Assembly: GCA_023014365.1 (NCBI GenBank)
Contig: JAEBUN010000007.1
Coordinates: 1,364,001 to 1,428,000, forward strand
Reading direction: 5' to 3'
Length of the DNA: 64,000 bases
DNA from: Lepiota brunneoincarnata
Lineage: Eukaryota > Basidiomycota > Agaricomycetes > Agaricales > Agaricaceae
Part shown: piece after piece, positions 1 to 11,034 of the stretch
Numbering within the stretch: position 1 is the stretch's first letter
Layout of the letters: every line of letters starts with the position of its first letter
The notes under the pieces: model-generated
What the model was told of the DNA's origin: nothing
Database searches by the model: none
The model's input: the letters and a program-made list of their open reading frames with translations, nothing else
Position numbers and translations under genes: made by a program

Positions 1-1034
1 AGGCAGCCAGATTCCCTCAGCAAACTAGCAGGGGAAATAAACCAAGCGGGCGGTGAGGTGGGTCCTCAGTTATCGTCTTGTTTCATCCTGGTCCCCTTGC
101 GATAAAATATCCCAAGCTTAAGGGGCGGGGTTGGTAGCGTGCAGCCGTAACTGATTGGAAATTACACTGCTGTTGTGCATAGGCCGTGGCATTCCCACTG
201 CCAGCATACTCGACTCAGGACATCAAAGCGGCTTGGACAGCTATCAAACAACAATTTGCGAAGCCCGCATATGTGATCAGTGTCGGCATCTGGAATTCCG
301 GTTATGGGGTGTTCAAGCGGTTCCTGGATGTTACCCCGGAAGATCTCGAGCAAACTGTCCAGGTCAATATCACTGCGGCATTTGCCTTCTCCAGAGAAGC
401 CATTCTTACGTTCAAAGAGAACGAAATTGAAGCGAGCAATGGCAAACGCGGTGCATTGATCTTCACTGGTGCTACGGCCAGCATCCGAGGGAATGTTCAT
501 ACAAGTTCTTTTGCCGCTGGCAAGTTCGCCGTTAGGGCTTTGTCGCAAAGTTTGAACAAGGAGTTTGGTCAAGAGAATATTCATGTGGGTCGTTTTCGCT
601 TGACATTCTAATCATGATTGCTGATATTCCCTCGGGCACTAGGTTTCGCATGTGAGTCCGTCCGCTCGCTTGACTGTGGTCTGCTTCATTAGGCTTGGAT
701 CCACTTTTTGTTACAAGGCAATTATTGACGGAGGTAAGTTGCAGTGAGGTTTTCTAGTGGGTAGTCGACTCAGGTGTTGGTACCTATGGAGTTATATTAA
801 CCGATCGCGTCCGGGAACGCTATCAAAGAGGTCCCGAGTGGGAACAAAACCCGGATGTCAGGTTGGACCCGGATGGCATTGCAAACGTAAGCCATTTTAG
901 TATATGTGGGGCATAGCACAATTCTCACAATATCACAGTCGTACCTGTACCTTGTCAAGCAAGATAGATCTGCATGGACTTGGGAGTTGGACTGTGAGTA
1001 TAACACCAACAGTGTACTGACAGCGAATTTTTGA
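1..1034 (+). CDS. Short-chain dehydrogenase/reductase, 5'-truncated by window edge
   Basis: NAD(P)-dependent oxidoreductase of the SDR superfamily, substrate unknown. The window opens inside the coding region, so the N-terminal Rossmann glycine motif is missing. Exons read by eye are 1-57, 183-584, 643-651, 718-733, 774-886, 939-993 and a short last exon ending near 1034. The spliced product shows the SDR core: an NAG-like turn replaced by WNSGYG, the catalytic-type serine/threonine region IFTGATAS, then AAGKFAVRALSQSL containing the lysine but phenylalanine where the usual YxxxK tyrosine would sit. It ends with the conserved segment SYLYLVKQDRSAWTWELD. Two exons are tiny (9 and 16 bases) and are shared with the neighbouring paralog. 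The last exon is ambiguous, because reading through the final donor gives a stop at the same position. The paralog on the opposite strand starts its 3' end about 200 bases downstream. Confidence 0.8.
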
Positions 1035-1232
1035 TGATCATGCTCTTTCCAAGTACGTCCCTCTCACGAGAAGTGGTGAAGAAGTTTGGTAGTGTAATTT
1101 CGTCGGTACATTTACCAGTGTAAAATTAAACAACAATCGTGTTCATCAGTTCATCAACTGTAAAGTGAAAACCCAGGCCAGGGAAGACGGTCCGTTTCCT
1201 CACCACTTCTCATGGGCTGGCCGCACTAAAAG

Positions 1233-2420
1233 CTAGGTTGAGCCATAAATATACCCAGTGGGGGACGCGAACCTACAATCTAGTTCCCATGTCCAAGCGG
1301 AGCGATCTTGTTTGGTGAGATACATGAAGGCCTATAAAGCCCGTTGAGAATTCCGGACTGCCCAAGTTGATTGGCGTGAGAGAGCACATACATCTGCAAT
1401 ACTCTCCGGGTTCAAATGAACATTGGGATCGGATTCGAACTGTTTGCTTTGACTTGCAAACATTTGACGAGTGCGGTCCGTAAGAATCACTGCAGACGAT
1501 ATCACCCAATGTGGAAAAATATCTTGCAGAGGACTTCTCACCTCCATCTATGATGACCTTCAGGGTCGGTGCAGAGGGTCTGAGAATGAATTTAAGTTTA
1601 TGGGAGAATGAGTCCTCACATTAGAGACCTGGCAACCCGTGAGTTCGAGATCCTGTGACTAGAGGGACCCATCACTTACGTGGATATTGTCCTTACCAAA
1701 TTCCTTGGCTAGGCTTTGAGAAAGTGCTCTCGCGCCGAATTTACCGGCGGCAAGCAAACTTGTCATAGTATTTCCACGGAGACTTGCCGTTGCTCCAGTA
1801 AAGATCAAAGTGCCGCGTTTTCCCAGGGGCTCTTCCGTTTTATTGTCTTTGAAAGTAAGGATGGCTTCGCGGGAAAATGCGAAAGCAGCAGCTACACTGA
1901 CTTCCAGGCTATTCTGTAATTCTTCGGGTGTCACTTCTAGGAACGGTTTGAAGACACTTTGCCCGGCATTAAATACTGCGGCGCGAATGCTATAGTCTGG
2001 ACTGGCAAATTTTTCTCGGACCGACACCCAGGTGGAGGACACATCGTCATAAGAGTAGGAGGTTAAAGGAAATGCTGCTGCCTTGAGAATAGCGTGTGTC
2101 AATTCTCACCCAAGGTCTGGAGATGGGATAAAGCTCACATGTCCCCCAGAGTGGTTAATTTCATCCGCCAGATGATGAAGTGTTTTGCTTTGTCTTGCCA
2201 ATAAGGCAATGCTGTATCCTTCTTTCGAGAAACGACGGCTATGGAACGTTTAGAGATACGCTTTTGCAGAGACACTAAGTTGCGGCCCTACGCAACGGCG
2301 GCCCCAGTTCCAGCAGCATTTCCTACACCTGGGTCACTCGGGTCCGTTTAATGCCAGGTTATATGTGAGAGACAAAAGCGGGCCACCTGCAATAACGAGC
2401 ACACGTTTAGTGGCTGACAT
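1233..2420 (-). CDS. Short-chain dehydrogenase/reductase, complete paralog
   Basis: SDR-family NAD(P)-dependent oxidoreductase, predicted 262 residues. Eight exons on the minus strand: 2420-2387, 2322-2292, 2238-2139, 2081-1680, 1628-1620, 1557-1542, 1489-1392, 1331-1233. All join in frame to 263 codons including the stop. The N-terminus reads MSATKRVLVIAG then GNAAGTGAAVAR, the nucleotide-binding TGxxxGxG-like glycine motif. The middle gives FNAGQSVFKPFLEVT (NAG motif) and IFTGATAS. The canonical YxxxK is represented by AAGKFGARAL, so the catalytic tyrosine is not evident. This matches the neighbouring copy and a fungal SDR subgroup rather than a classical enzyme. The C-terminus carries a second WTWELD segment. 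ATG at 2420 gives the shortest 5' end that includes the glycine motif. The substrate cannot be predicted. Confidence 0.82.
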
Positions 2421-2590
2421 GGTTTAGTGGGCGAGAATGAAAATGAGGTGTAAATGAGAGTGTGCTGTTCACAATGTCTCGAGTGGATGAAACGGTTGAC
2501 GTCATGACTAATCTCGGGATATATCAATTGATTATGTAATCAGGAGTCAGTCTAAACTTTGACGCGGTGAGCAAAATCTTGTCGACAGCC

Positions 2591-5500
2591 ATGTTGGACC
2601 CCCCATCCACAAGTCCACCCGCCAAGAGAACAAAACTAGAGGACAGCGAACCCTTGCCCCAGGAAAATGGGGATCATGATGAAGACTTGGAGGACAACTG
2701 CAGTATATGCCTGCAGCCCATGGAAGATCGCACTGTTATACCTACTTGCTCGCACGAGTTTTGTTTTGACTGCTTAATGATTTGGACCGGTATGTTCAGT
2801 ATTGCATAAGAAATGACAGAGTCATTGAATTGTCATAGCCCAATCACGTTCGCTGCCCCCTTTGTACGCAGACTATCGGAGAATATGTCATCCACGACAT
2901 ACGCTCACGATTTGATTACCGCAAATACCATCTGGCGCCTCTGAGGTCAAATTCACCTCAACCACTACTACCATTACAAACTACTGCTGCAATAGAGGCT
3001 AGAAACGCGGCCAGACGAAGAAGAGAGCGCCAGCATGGAAGGCAGCAGCGGGAGGAGCTAGACGAGCGCGATAAGCTCGAGATGTCCATTGCGACACGAA
3101 GGTGGATTTATAAACACGATCTATATGCCAAGGTACGTATAATATTGTGACTCAACTTTCGACAATTTGATCCTCGAGGTTCCCAGGTCTGACCACCAGT
3201 ATTAGCATGTCGCATCCAACTCGTACACCAAGTACCGGCCATATCCCACACCTGCGCAATTTGCAGCTTCGCCAGATTTGATATCACGGACTACAACAGT
3301 TCCTCCGTAGAGAGCTCCAAGTTTGGGAGGGACTTGACATCGAAGTGTGTGGTGGTGTCCCTTACATTCCATATGAATGCAGGTTAACAGTGTCCCTCTC
3401 TAGTTCTTGACTAATCTCATCATCTCCCTCATGAAGTCGATCGATATTCGTTCCGAGTCAGCTGTGAAATTGCTGGCCGAATTTCTGGACATGGATGCTC
3501 CCTATGAACCAGGAAATAGACACGTCAACGCAGAGCACTTTGCCCATGGTGAGTCAATATCCGTCTGGAGTCTTTAGACAGTTGCTTTACGGCATGGCAG
3601 AGGTTTACTCGTATGTCCGGTCTCCATATCGCGATCTTTTTGTCTACGATAACGTTGTACAGGTCAGTGTTTCATCCATGCCTACGGGACCGGATGCTTA
3701 TGCTTTTCCCTGGGTAGTACGACCGTCCAGCAAACATATCCCCTCCTCCGCAGCGGAGACAACATCGCACTAGATGGCGGGAACGATCTCAAGGAAGGGC
3801 AGAACATGATGGTCCACGGCCCTCTTCAAGATCACCGCGACAGGGTGGCCATAGAAGATCTCACTCGGATGAACGGCGGCAAGGAATAAGAAAACAGCAC
3901 CACCTACAGAGTGATACCACTTCTGCTTCTGTTCATAGCTCTCCCCGAGGAGAAATGCACCGACCGGACGAGCCCGAGGCATCCAACTCGAGGTAACTAA
4001 GTACACCTGGCTTCGACGCTGATACTGACGATGGAATAGACGGGCCAGTAGCAATCAGCCACATGCTGAGAGTGCCCAAGAGATTAGTTATGACTCCGGG
4101 TTCCGCAACGACGATGTCCCTATATTGTCTACGTCCGGGAAGGGGAAAGAAAGAGATGTATGTAGTTCGTGATCATCACCAAGAATTTTCTTTGATAGAA
4201 ATCTTCCCATCCAAATCCACCAACGCCAGAACGAGGTATCTTCTGAGCGCACAGCCCAGTATCCACATCGTCCGTCGAATGGTCATCAAGCCGGCGATGC
4301 ACATGCACAGAAAACCAGAACCCTCGAACCCATCTTGATGCACCCCCGACTGGAAACCAGCCCCAGGGCTGTGAACTCTACAGATTATGGGGTGGCTAAC
4401 CCTTGGGCATCCCATGTCAATCGAACGGAAGATCCCAAGGGAAAGCGGAAGATTGATCAGCTCAATTCACCACGTACACTGCAATTCATCGACAAGACCC
4501 ATGACGAGATCTCAGCTTCCCTCCGTCCCCAATTACCCTGTGATCGCCAACAATCCATCGTCTCGGGGACTGTCCCCCGTGCGAGATTTCAACAGCCACG
4601 ATTGAAGACTTTGGTAGAGTCTGTGCAAGCTCACCTGAAAACGCGTGCACCCATGCCGCAAGTGATCAATACCACATCAGGAGACAGCGTCCCGAGTTGT
4701 CACGCGTTCCCGGGCGAAAATTCTCACTATCAAGCCGTGTATCACGAACGTCTATCCCTTCTTCAACGTCTATCAGACCCGGTGACCAGCTTTGTTGATG
4801 AGGAACCGTCAGCCCAACGTTGCGCCACTTGTTCTCACCGCCAGGATGAAAATGATAGCGACGGGACGTCGGCGCTCGGCCTGACGTCAGAAAGCAAGTC
4901 ACGGGCTGCTTCATACATATGCCGCACCGGGGAACGAGTGATTCCAAGGTATCGGAACGTAATCTCCAGCACCCTCGTTTCTCTGAATAATAATGAGGTG
5001 CTGTGCGCAGAGCAGCAGCGACCATCATCCCTACATGACGGTCACCAAGACAATTCCATGGAATATATTCATGATGTAACACCAAGGCTTCCGACTTCTG
5101 TAATGGAAGAGAAAAGCGCGGCTGGTGCCAACGCGATGCGGGAGACGATACCAGAGGGCGGGGCTGAGAGCGGCACTCCCACGATGGATCGTATTCCTTC
5201 GAGCCCAGTACCAGCGCGGGCGTCGGATAGTCTGTGCATAAATAGAGTTCGTGACAGGGAAGGTTCGAACTTACTTTCCTTGAAAGGGAGTTGGTGCATA
5301 TACTCACGTTAAAAAAACAGGGCGGGATCAGTTGGACCAAGCACACGTGGGATCGACCCCACGTCCTGCGACGGCGACGACAACCTCCATTTATACACAC
5401 GGCCCACCTAATTCCGCTCCAATCATGATGCATCAGGATCAAAGTCGCAGAGAATCCCCTTGGGTCGGGTTTACGGGCGAAGCTGCTGTCTCGCTTGGGA

Positions 5501-5837
5501 GAAGAGAGGAAACAAGCTTGCGAAGCCTCCAGTTCCATGTTGACGAACCCTGGTCTGAACAAAAAAGGCGAAGAACACAGAGGCCGACCCACCGGCTCCC
5601 CTCTGGCCACGGATGGCGCACCTGCTACGTCAGCGATAGACAGGATGGACAGAACCTCTCAAGCGCGTGCGACGATCAATGCGGGATTGTCGTGATCTTG
5701 ATGGCGAAGGCCTAGACCCTCCCGCCTCCGAATCTGCGGGTACGGATATGACCGTTTTGGAGGCCAAGTTGAGAGCGCGTGCGGCGCGGTTACGCCCAAG
5801 GCTGGCGGCTGCGAGATACTTGGGGGAGCCAAGCTGA
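2591..5837 (+). CDS. Topors-like RING E3 ubiquitin ligase
   Basis: Nuclear-type RING ubiquitin (possibly SUMO) ligase resembling the Topors group. ATG at 2591 follows an upstream in-frame GTG. The first exon encodes the C3HC4 RING start CSICLQPMEDR...CSHEFCFDC. After an intron the ring closes with CPLCTQTIGEYV, then HDIRSRFDYRKYHLAPLR, a signature that follows the RING in Topors relatives. Downstream exons give FLRRELQVWEGLDIEV, then VYSYVRSPYRDLFVYDNVVQ, then a long Arg/Ser-rich disordered tail (3720-5310). The C-terminal basic helix TVLEAKLRARAARLRPR ends at the stop at 5835-5837. Near 3295-3302 the frame shifts just before FLRRE, with no usable splice site, so there is either an indel or a broken allele. 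Exon joins after 4150 are approximate. The domain assignment is firm; substrates are unknown. Confidence 0.78.
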
Positions 5838-5917
5838 TCCCTGTGTGTGTGGCACACGCTGTGCTATTGAGTGGGTCGGGGGCCCGTTATCGTAACGGCC
5901 GTGCGTGGCTTCTTCGT

Positions 5918-5936
5918 TGTATGTATGTATGTATGT
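5918..5936. repeat. GTAT tetranucleotide microsatellite
   Basis: Four to five GTAT units just 3' of the RING-ligase stop. Confidence 0.85.
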
Positions 5937-6496
5937 GAAGACGTTCTGAACTTTTTGAATCGATTGCATCAACCCCTCATCATCAGTTTCTGGAACATAT
6001 CCTTTTCGGTAAGGACAGATTTGTATATTCGATTACATATAAACGTTGGAGGTTCGTCACAATAAGAGAAGCTATATCGGTAAGGGTGTACCCGCATTAT
6101 CACAGCTGAAACAAAAGAGAAAAGATTAGAAGACCGAAGGAGGGGCGGACGGATGTGAATGTGATACAGGCAAATTTAATAAGGGAACGGGCCAGAAAAG
6201 ACAACAAACAAAAAAAAATACAGAAGATTAAGGACAGATCTATCAGGGTACTATAGTGTGTATGAATATCGTTCGAAGGATTATAGGGGATAATAAGATT
6301 CAGTTCGGATGGGAATAAAAGAAGGACAGAGGTAGGATTCTGAAAGGAACGAATGAGACATTTTTGGCTACTTGGAAGAGCACCGGCGTTGGGATTGGTT
6401 CGTCAAAAGGGCGTGAGCAAAGTTTTATTTCACTTGAGAGGACAAAAAGAAAAACGAATGAATTAGGGGGTTGTGGTTGGGAAGCACACGGGTTGA

Positions 6497-6508
6497 GGGG
6501 GGGGGGGG
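6497..6508. repeat. 12-base poly-G tract
   Basis: Lies just downstream of the homeodomain gene stop. Confidence 0.95.
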
Positions 6509-6534
6509 TAAGGAAAGGGATGGGACTTGGGGTG

Positions 6535-8658
6535 TCAAGAATCCTCCTCGCGAGAAGTCGCTTGAGCACCATCATCTTGATCATCACCCAGATTCCTTTG
6601 AGAGTCTGGAGAAGGAATTGGGGAGGTGCTCGTTGCGGAATAGGGTACGAAAGTCGCACGGACTGGGTCATATCGGCCACTACGGATCGAGGGTGGTGGA
6701 GACACAGGTACAGAAGTGGATGTAGGTGTAGATGGCCCAGGAATGGGCGGTGGTGGTGGTGGTGGTAATGGTGGTAATGGTGGTTCTGCAACAACAACAC
6801 TAAGGGAAGATTCCTGGCGTACTACACTAGATTCTCTCCAGTGAACGATAGGGGAGGCAGAACTTCCCCGTGTGGTTAGTGATTCCGTACGGGACCTGGT
6901 AGGTGAATGCGGCTGGTCTGAGGGTTGCCGAAAACGATGACTCGTCCCAGTGTGGCTCGGGTTGGAGTGTGAACGGGGGAGGGAGCACGACTCGGGATTG
7001 ACCGTGGACATCAAGTGATTGGGGAACAAAGTGTGGTACATGTGGGGAAACTGAGGATCGTATGCGCGCACGGGAAGGCTCAGGAGGAGGGAGCGTTATG
7101 AATCCTGAATGTGGCTGTGGCCCTCCGGGCACGTTTGAAGCCCCAGCAGGAGTACGGCCGGAGTCAAAAGACAAAGGGGGTAAAGTCCGATTGAAGGTTT
7201 GATCGTACATAGACGCAGGAAGTGCTGCGGTTCTGGAGACTGCTGGGGGTTGTAAGCCACTTCGTGGGCTGTACCCCTGGGATGAAGGCCCAGATGAGTA
7301 AGGCGTGCCACTGGGAGCGTTAGTGTCTTGTGATGGAGCTGTGTCCCATGGGCCACGAGACTGTCCACGATAGGAAGATCCATGTACATCAGCACCCGGT
7401 ACCCCTGGCCCAAGAAGCCGGCCTTGTGGTTCCGCAGGCTGGCCGCTGTAACTCTCTGACTGATGCTGAGGGCGACTACCACCACCACCACCACCACCAC
7501 CACCACCACTGGCATAAGGTTGTTGAACTGGCGTATTATACGTTATGGGTACCAGCTGAGGGTTTGGCGAGATCCCTGGTCCTGGCATCACGGGAAAGGT
7601 GGTAGAGTGGGCCTGAGGGGGATATGCTGGAAATGGACCGTATCGCGGGGGCAGTGGTGCCGATTCATCTGGCTCCTTGCGAGGACGCCTGGCCTTCTGC
7701 CTTTGGTTCTGCAAAAATGAAAAAGGTTAATGGCTTTATGCCAACGGAAGTATTTCATATGGGGGGGAGCACCTGGAACCAAATCTGATTTTGAACAAAA
7801 TGACATCAGTTCATTGAGAGAAAAAGCCAGAGAGATTTGGAATGTTCAAGCACTTACCTGTACTTTACGTGCGCTCAGACCGATCGACCGACCAACTTCC
7901 TCCCTCATAGCCGTTGTAGGGAACCGTGACTAATGGGGAGGGGGGTCCATCAACCATGTTTACAATGCAATATGAAGGTTATGGGAGCGAAAAAAAAAAA
8001 AAAAAAGTTTCACCTGAGCCAATAACGCATGAAGGACAGCAGCCTGATGGGGTGTTGTAAGGGTGCGTGTCCTTTTCTTTTTGACGGGTGCGGCCTCTGG
8101 CTGGTGCTGCTGAGGGCGCTTTCCCTTGCCATCGTCCTGTTCATTGTCTGCATCCTGCGAGTCAGACGAAGGGCTCATTGGCTGCGGAGGCTCTTCTTCT
8201 TTGACAGCCGGTGAAGCCTTTCGGAGACGCTTCGCCATCTGGGAGCTTTCTTCTTGGAGTCCTGGGGAGGGGGGTCGTTTGAGTGCACCAGACTGCGGCA
8301 CCTGGGGGTGTGGGTGAGAGTCGAATGAGAGAGAGGCTGTGGAGCTGGAGGCAACAGGTTGCTGGGGTTGTTGTGGTCGCTGGTGCTCCTCTATAGCAAT
8401 ATTAGATGTCTCGTTGTATCCGTATGGTCGTGAAGTCGTCGAGTCCGGGGAAAGGGCGATATTAGTTGGAACTGGGGGAGAATTAGGAGAGGAAGGAGGG
8501 TGGGATTCAGACATCCAGGAAAGCAAAAATAAAACCCAGGGGCCTTCGATGCGAGTCTCAGAGCATCGAGACGACAACGGTGCAGAGAAACCAGAAAGAT
8601 ATGTACCCAGTTCTGGTTGCGAAAGAAGCCAGGGTAGGGCGTCCGGAGAGACACTCAT
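6535..8658 (-). CDS. Homeodomain transcription factor
   Basis: DNA-binding homeobox protein of fungal type. The first coding exon (8658-8014) ends with KKKRTRTLTTPHQAAVLHA, helix 1 of the homeodomain. Exon 7929-7858 gives SRFPTTAMREEVGRSIGLSA. A 12-base microexon at 7784-7773 encodes IWFQ, and the next exon, from about 7705, starts NQRQKARRPRKEP. Together these form a complete recognition helix, WFQNQRQK. Downstream is a long Pro/Ser/Gly-rich tail with a poly-glycine run. The final segment (acidic end, stop at 6535) lies in a different frame from the homeodomain exon. The switch falls near the AAAA run at 6931-6934 (TTTT on the coding strand), so an indel or an unseen intron is likely. The start is uncertain: MSVSPDALPWLL at 8658 is the first ATG, but the frame stays open upstream to about 8780 and an earlier exon may exist. 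Targets are unknown. Confidence 0.82.
7478..7509. repeat. (ACC)n microsatellite coding poly-glycine
   Basis: About ten ACC/CAC repeats inside the homeodomain gene's large third exon. On the coding strand they give a run of glycines. Length variation here would keep the frame. Confidence 0.9.
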
Positions 8659-11034
8659 GTGAAGCTGTTGCCGCTGGGAGAGCCGAGAGATATCTAGCAA
8701 CCAATCCAGTTTGATAACGTTACTACAACGCCTCAGATTATCCACGACAAACCGATCTGGGATCTTGTCAAGGACCAGTCATCAAAAAGCGTGATCATGA
8801 TTCCTAATTGTTCCCTGCTCTGGCCCTTGTTCACCGTCCGCGTCTCCTCCGTCTTGAGCGATTCCGCAGGTAACCGTTGCTGCTCTTCATCTCACTTGCA
8901 CACGAAACTGGCAACGAACAAAAACCTAAGCTGACTACCATGTCTACGCCCGTCACCCGTCACACGCGACCCACGCGTTACGTGCCCTCAAATGGTAGCA
9001 TTCAATTGATTTGGGGGGGACCTGAGGTTCACTGGAACACTTTACTTATGTACACACCTGCATAGGGTCACCCCCATCTTGGCTACCGTAGCTAGACTTG
9101 GGTCTCTAGCCCGCGCAAGAGGACATAGGGACCCGGCGCTTGTGCCGTTTCCATTTCCTTCTCATTTCCTCTACTTCTGGAAATGATGGCTTTGGGAAAA
9201 TATGTGCTGCCGTGCTGATGCCTGTCACCATGTACAACCACAAAAACCCTCGTATTCAATCACAAGGAGTCAGGTAGCCCTCCGGAAGCAATAAAATAAT
9301 ACCCCAGTCCGAGTCCACTACCTTGTGACCGGAAATTCATAGAGCGACCACCGAAATCAAATGAAGCTAATTAACGGACTGGGCGCTTCCATTATGAAAG
9401 CAACGACCTTTTTGCAATGTATGTCTTTCCACATGTGTATCAGAAATGTTCTAGAAATGTCTTATTTGATTAATGCCGGAAACTCAAGACGGCGATTTCT
9501 TAACTTTTAATTGCTGACACGCTTACACCAATACTATAGAATGACAAAAAAACCGGTCACACTGAAAGAACGCCATCGCCCCAATTTACAGCGGCACTGG
9601 TTCGGAGTCCAACTCGCCACAGAACTACCCCCCCCCCCAAACCTGGCAAGTTGTCTTGAAAAAGGTATTTTCCGTTTGGCCACAGCATTACACATTCCCG
9701 ATCGTAGATCTCGAAAAAACAAGGCGTAGACCGCGGATTTGAGAAGCTTGGAAATATCAATTTTATATGTGATCCCACGAAAACCAAAGACAATTGAGAT
9801 ATCTTCGCATAAAATCCAGGAGGCCCGGCCGCGGATCCGGCGCTTGAGCTCTCTGTGTCTGTGTTAACCAACGAAAAGCAGGTTGCTTCGGCAAATACGG
9901 GAGGCGCTGGGCTGGGGTCATGAAGGGGAAGAAGCTCAGGGCAAATAAACCCTGGTAACGCTGGGGTGACTAGAACTTCGAAGCCTCTCTATGGGCTCTC
10001 CCCAGGTCTGGGAACTCTTCTCGCCTTTTAGATGCTGCTTGTAGTTGCAATTAGGGAGGGGGGGAGGGGAGGTGGTGGCTCCGGTATAATATTAACTCAA
10101 ACTGATGAGTCACCCAAATGGCCGGGTTACAGGAATACCCAACCGACCCGGCGTATTGGAAATACTGGATCTGGAAGAAGCACACGGCTGACATAAGGCC
10201 CTACCCAAAGATCTCCATTCCTGAAAAAGACAGTCCTGAAACAATCGAAAAGGAAATACGAAAGAGAAAAAACAGGACAGCGCTGGGTTGCATTGAACTG
10301 ACAGATGAACGGACTTCCGATGACATGCCCCGTCTCGCTTCTGCCACGAGGGGGGCGATCAGAGAGCCACGTGTAACGTCCGAGGTAGAGTTTGACGAGA
10401 ATCGGGGGTCATGTACTCGTGGGTATTGTTCGAGTTTGCGTAACACAGAAACCGGGCGGGGTGTTGAGCGGGCTTGCGGCGGTGGCAGAAGAGTCCTCTG
10501 CTTGACTACAATGTCCGCAGCCCAATATACACGGATTCCGAGGTGGTTATGAGTAAATGGGGCTTAATAATAGCCAAGCCGATTGAGACTTGTAACCAAG
10601 TTCTCCGAGAAGCCGTGTAATCGAGTCAAGCGGGAGTTGACTAGCTTTGAAGGCTACTCCAGCCCCTTTCAGCCGCAGATAAATGTTCTGGTGGGTGATG
10701 GTGGGTGCTGGTATTGGTCCATTTCTAACCAGACGGACGGTGCTGTTAACGAGGCCAGATTTGTAGCAACATGCAAGATGCTGTCTGTCATCTGAGGTAT
10801 GGATTCTCCCTGTCGTTCTTGCACACATACTGCAACTAGGACGGAGCCGGGCTTGTGCTCGTGAATTGGGGTCGGTGGAGGTCAGGTAACGCCGTTACAC
10901 TTTTAGACTTCAATGAGAGCGCTGGGCTCGCCTATTGGGCCGGCGGATATCACGTGAGAGTCCCTCTGCCAGGTGGACACAGTGAATTAGCTAAGCAGCT
11001 CTGAGGACAGAACACACCTGAGTTGCAAAATCCA
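8659..11034. other. Intergenic region with no recognised gene
   Basis: About 2.4 kb between the divergent homeodomain and bromodomain genes. The longest ATG-initiated frame is 10118-10552 (+, 144 codons). It has no recognisable domain, biased composition and no supporting splice structure, so I do not call it a gene. An 11-base C run lies at 9628-9638. It likely contains both promoters. Confidence 0.5.
9628..9638. repeat. 11-base poly-C tract
   Basis: Lies in the homeodomain-bromodomain intergenic region. Confidence 0.95.

Larger units (their letters stand above)
5838..6534. other. Convergent 3' intergenic region
   Basis: About 700 bases between the 3' ends of the RING-ligase and homeodomain genes. 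It holds a short GTAT tetranucleotide repeat at about 5918-5936 and a 12-base G run at 6497-6508. The stretch 6110-6300 is A-rich. No convincing exon was seen on either strand. Confidence 0.6.

Noticed and set aside
4666..5610. 314-codon minus-strand open frame
   Set aside because: Antisense shadow of the Arg/Ser-rich tail of the RING ligase; no domain or splice logic.
7463..7720. Plus-strand frames with poly-His/poly-Thr runs
   Set aside because: Antisense reading of the (ACC)n repeat in the homeodomain gene.
10118..10552. 144-codon plus-strand open frame with a good ATG
   Set aside because: No domain, low-complexity basic composition, no partner exons; kept as intergenic.
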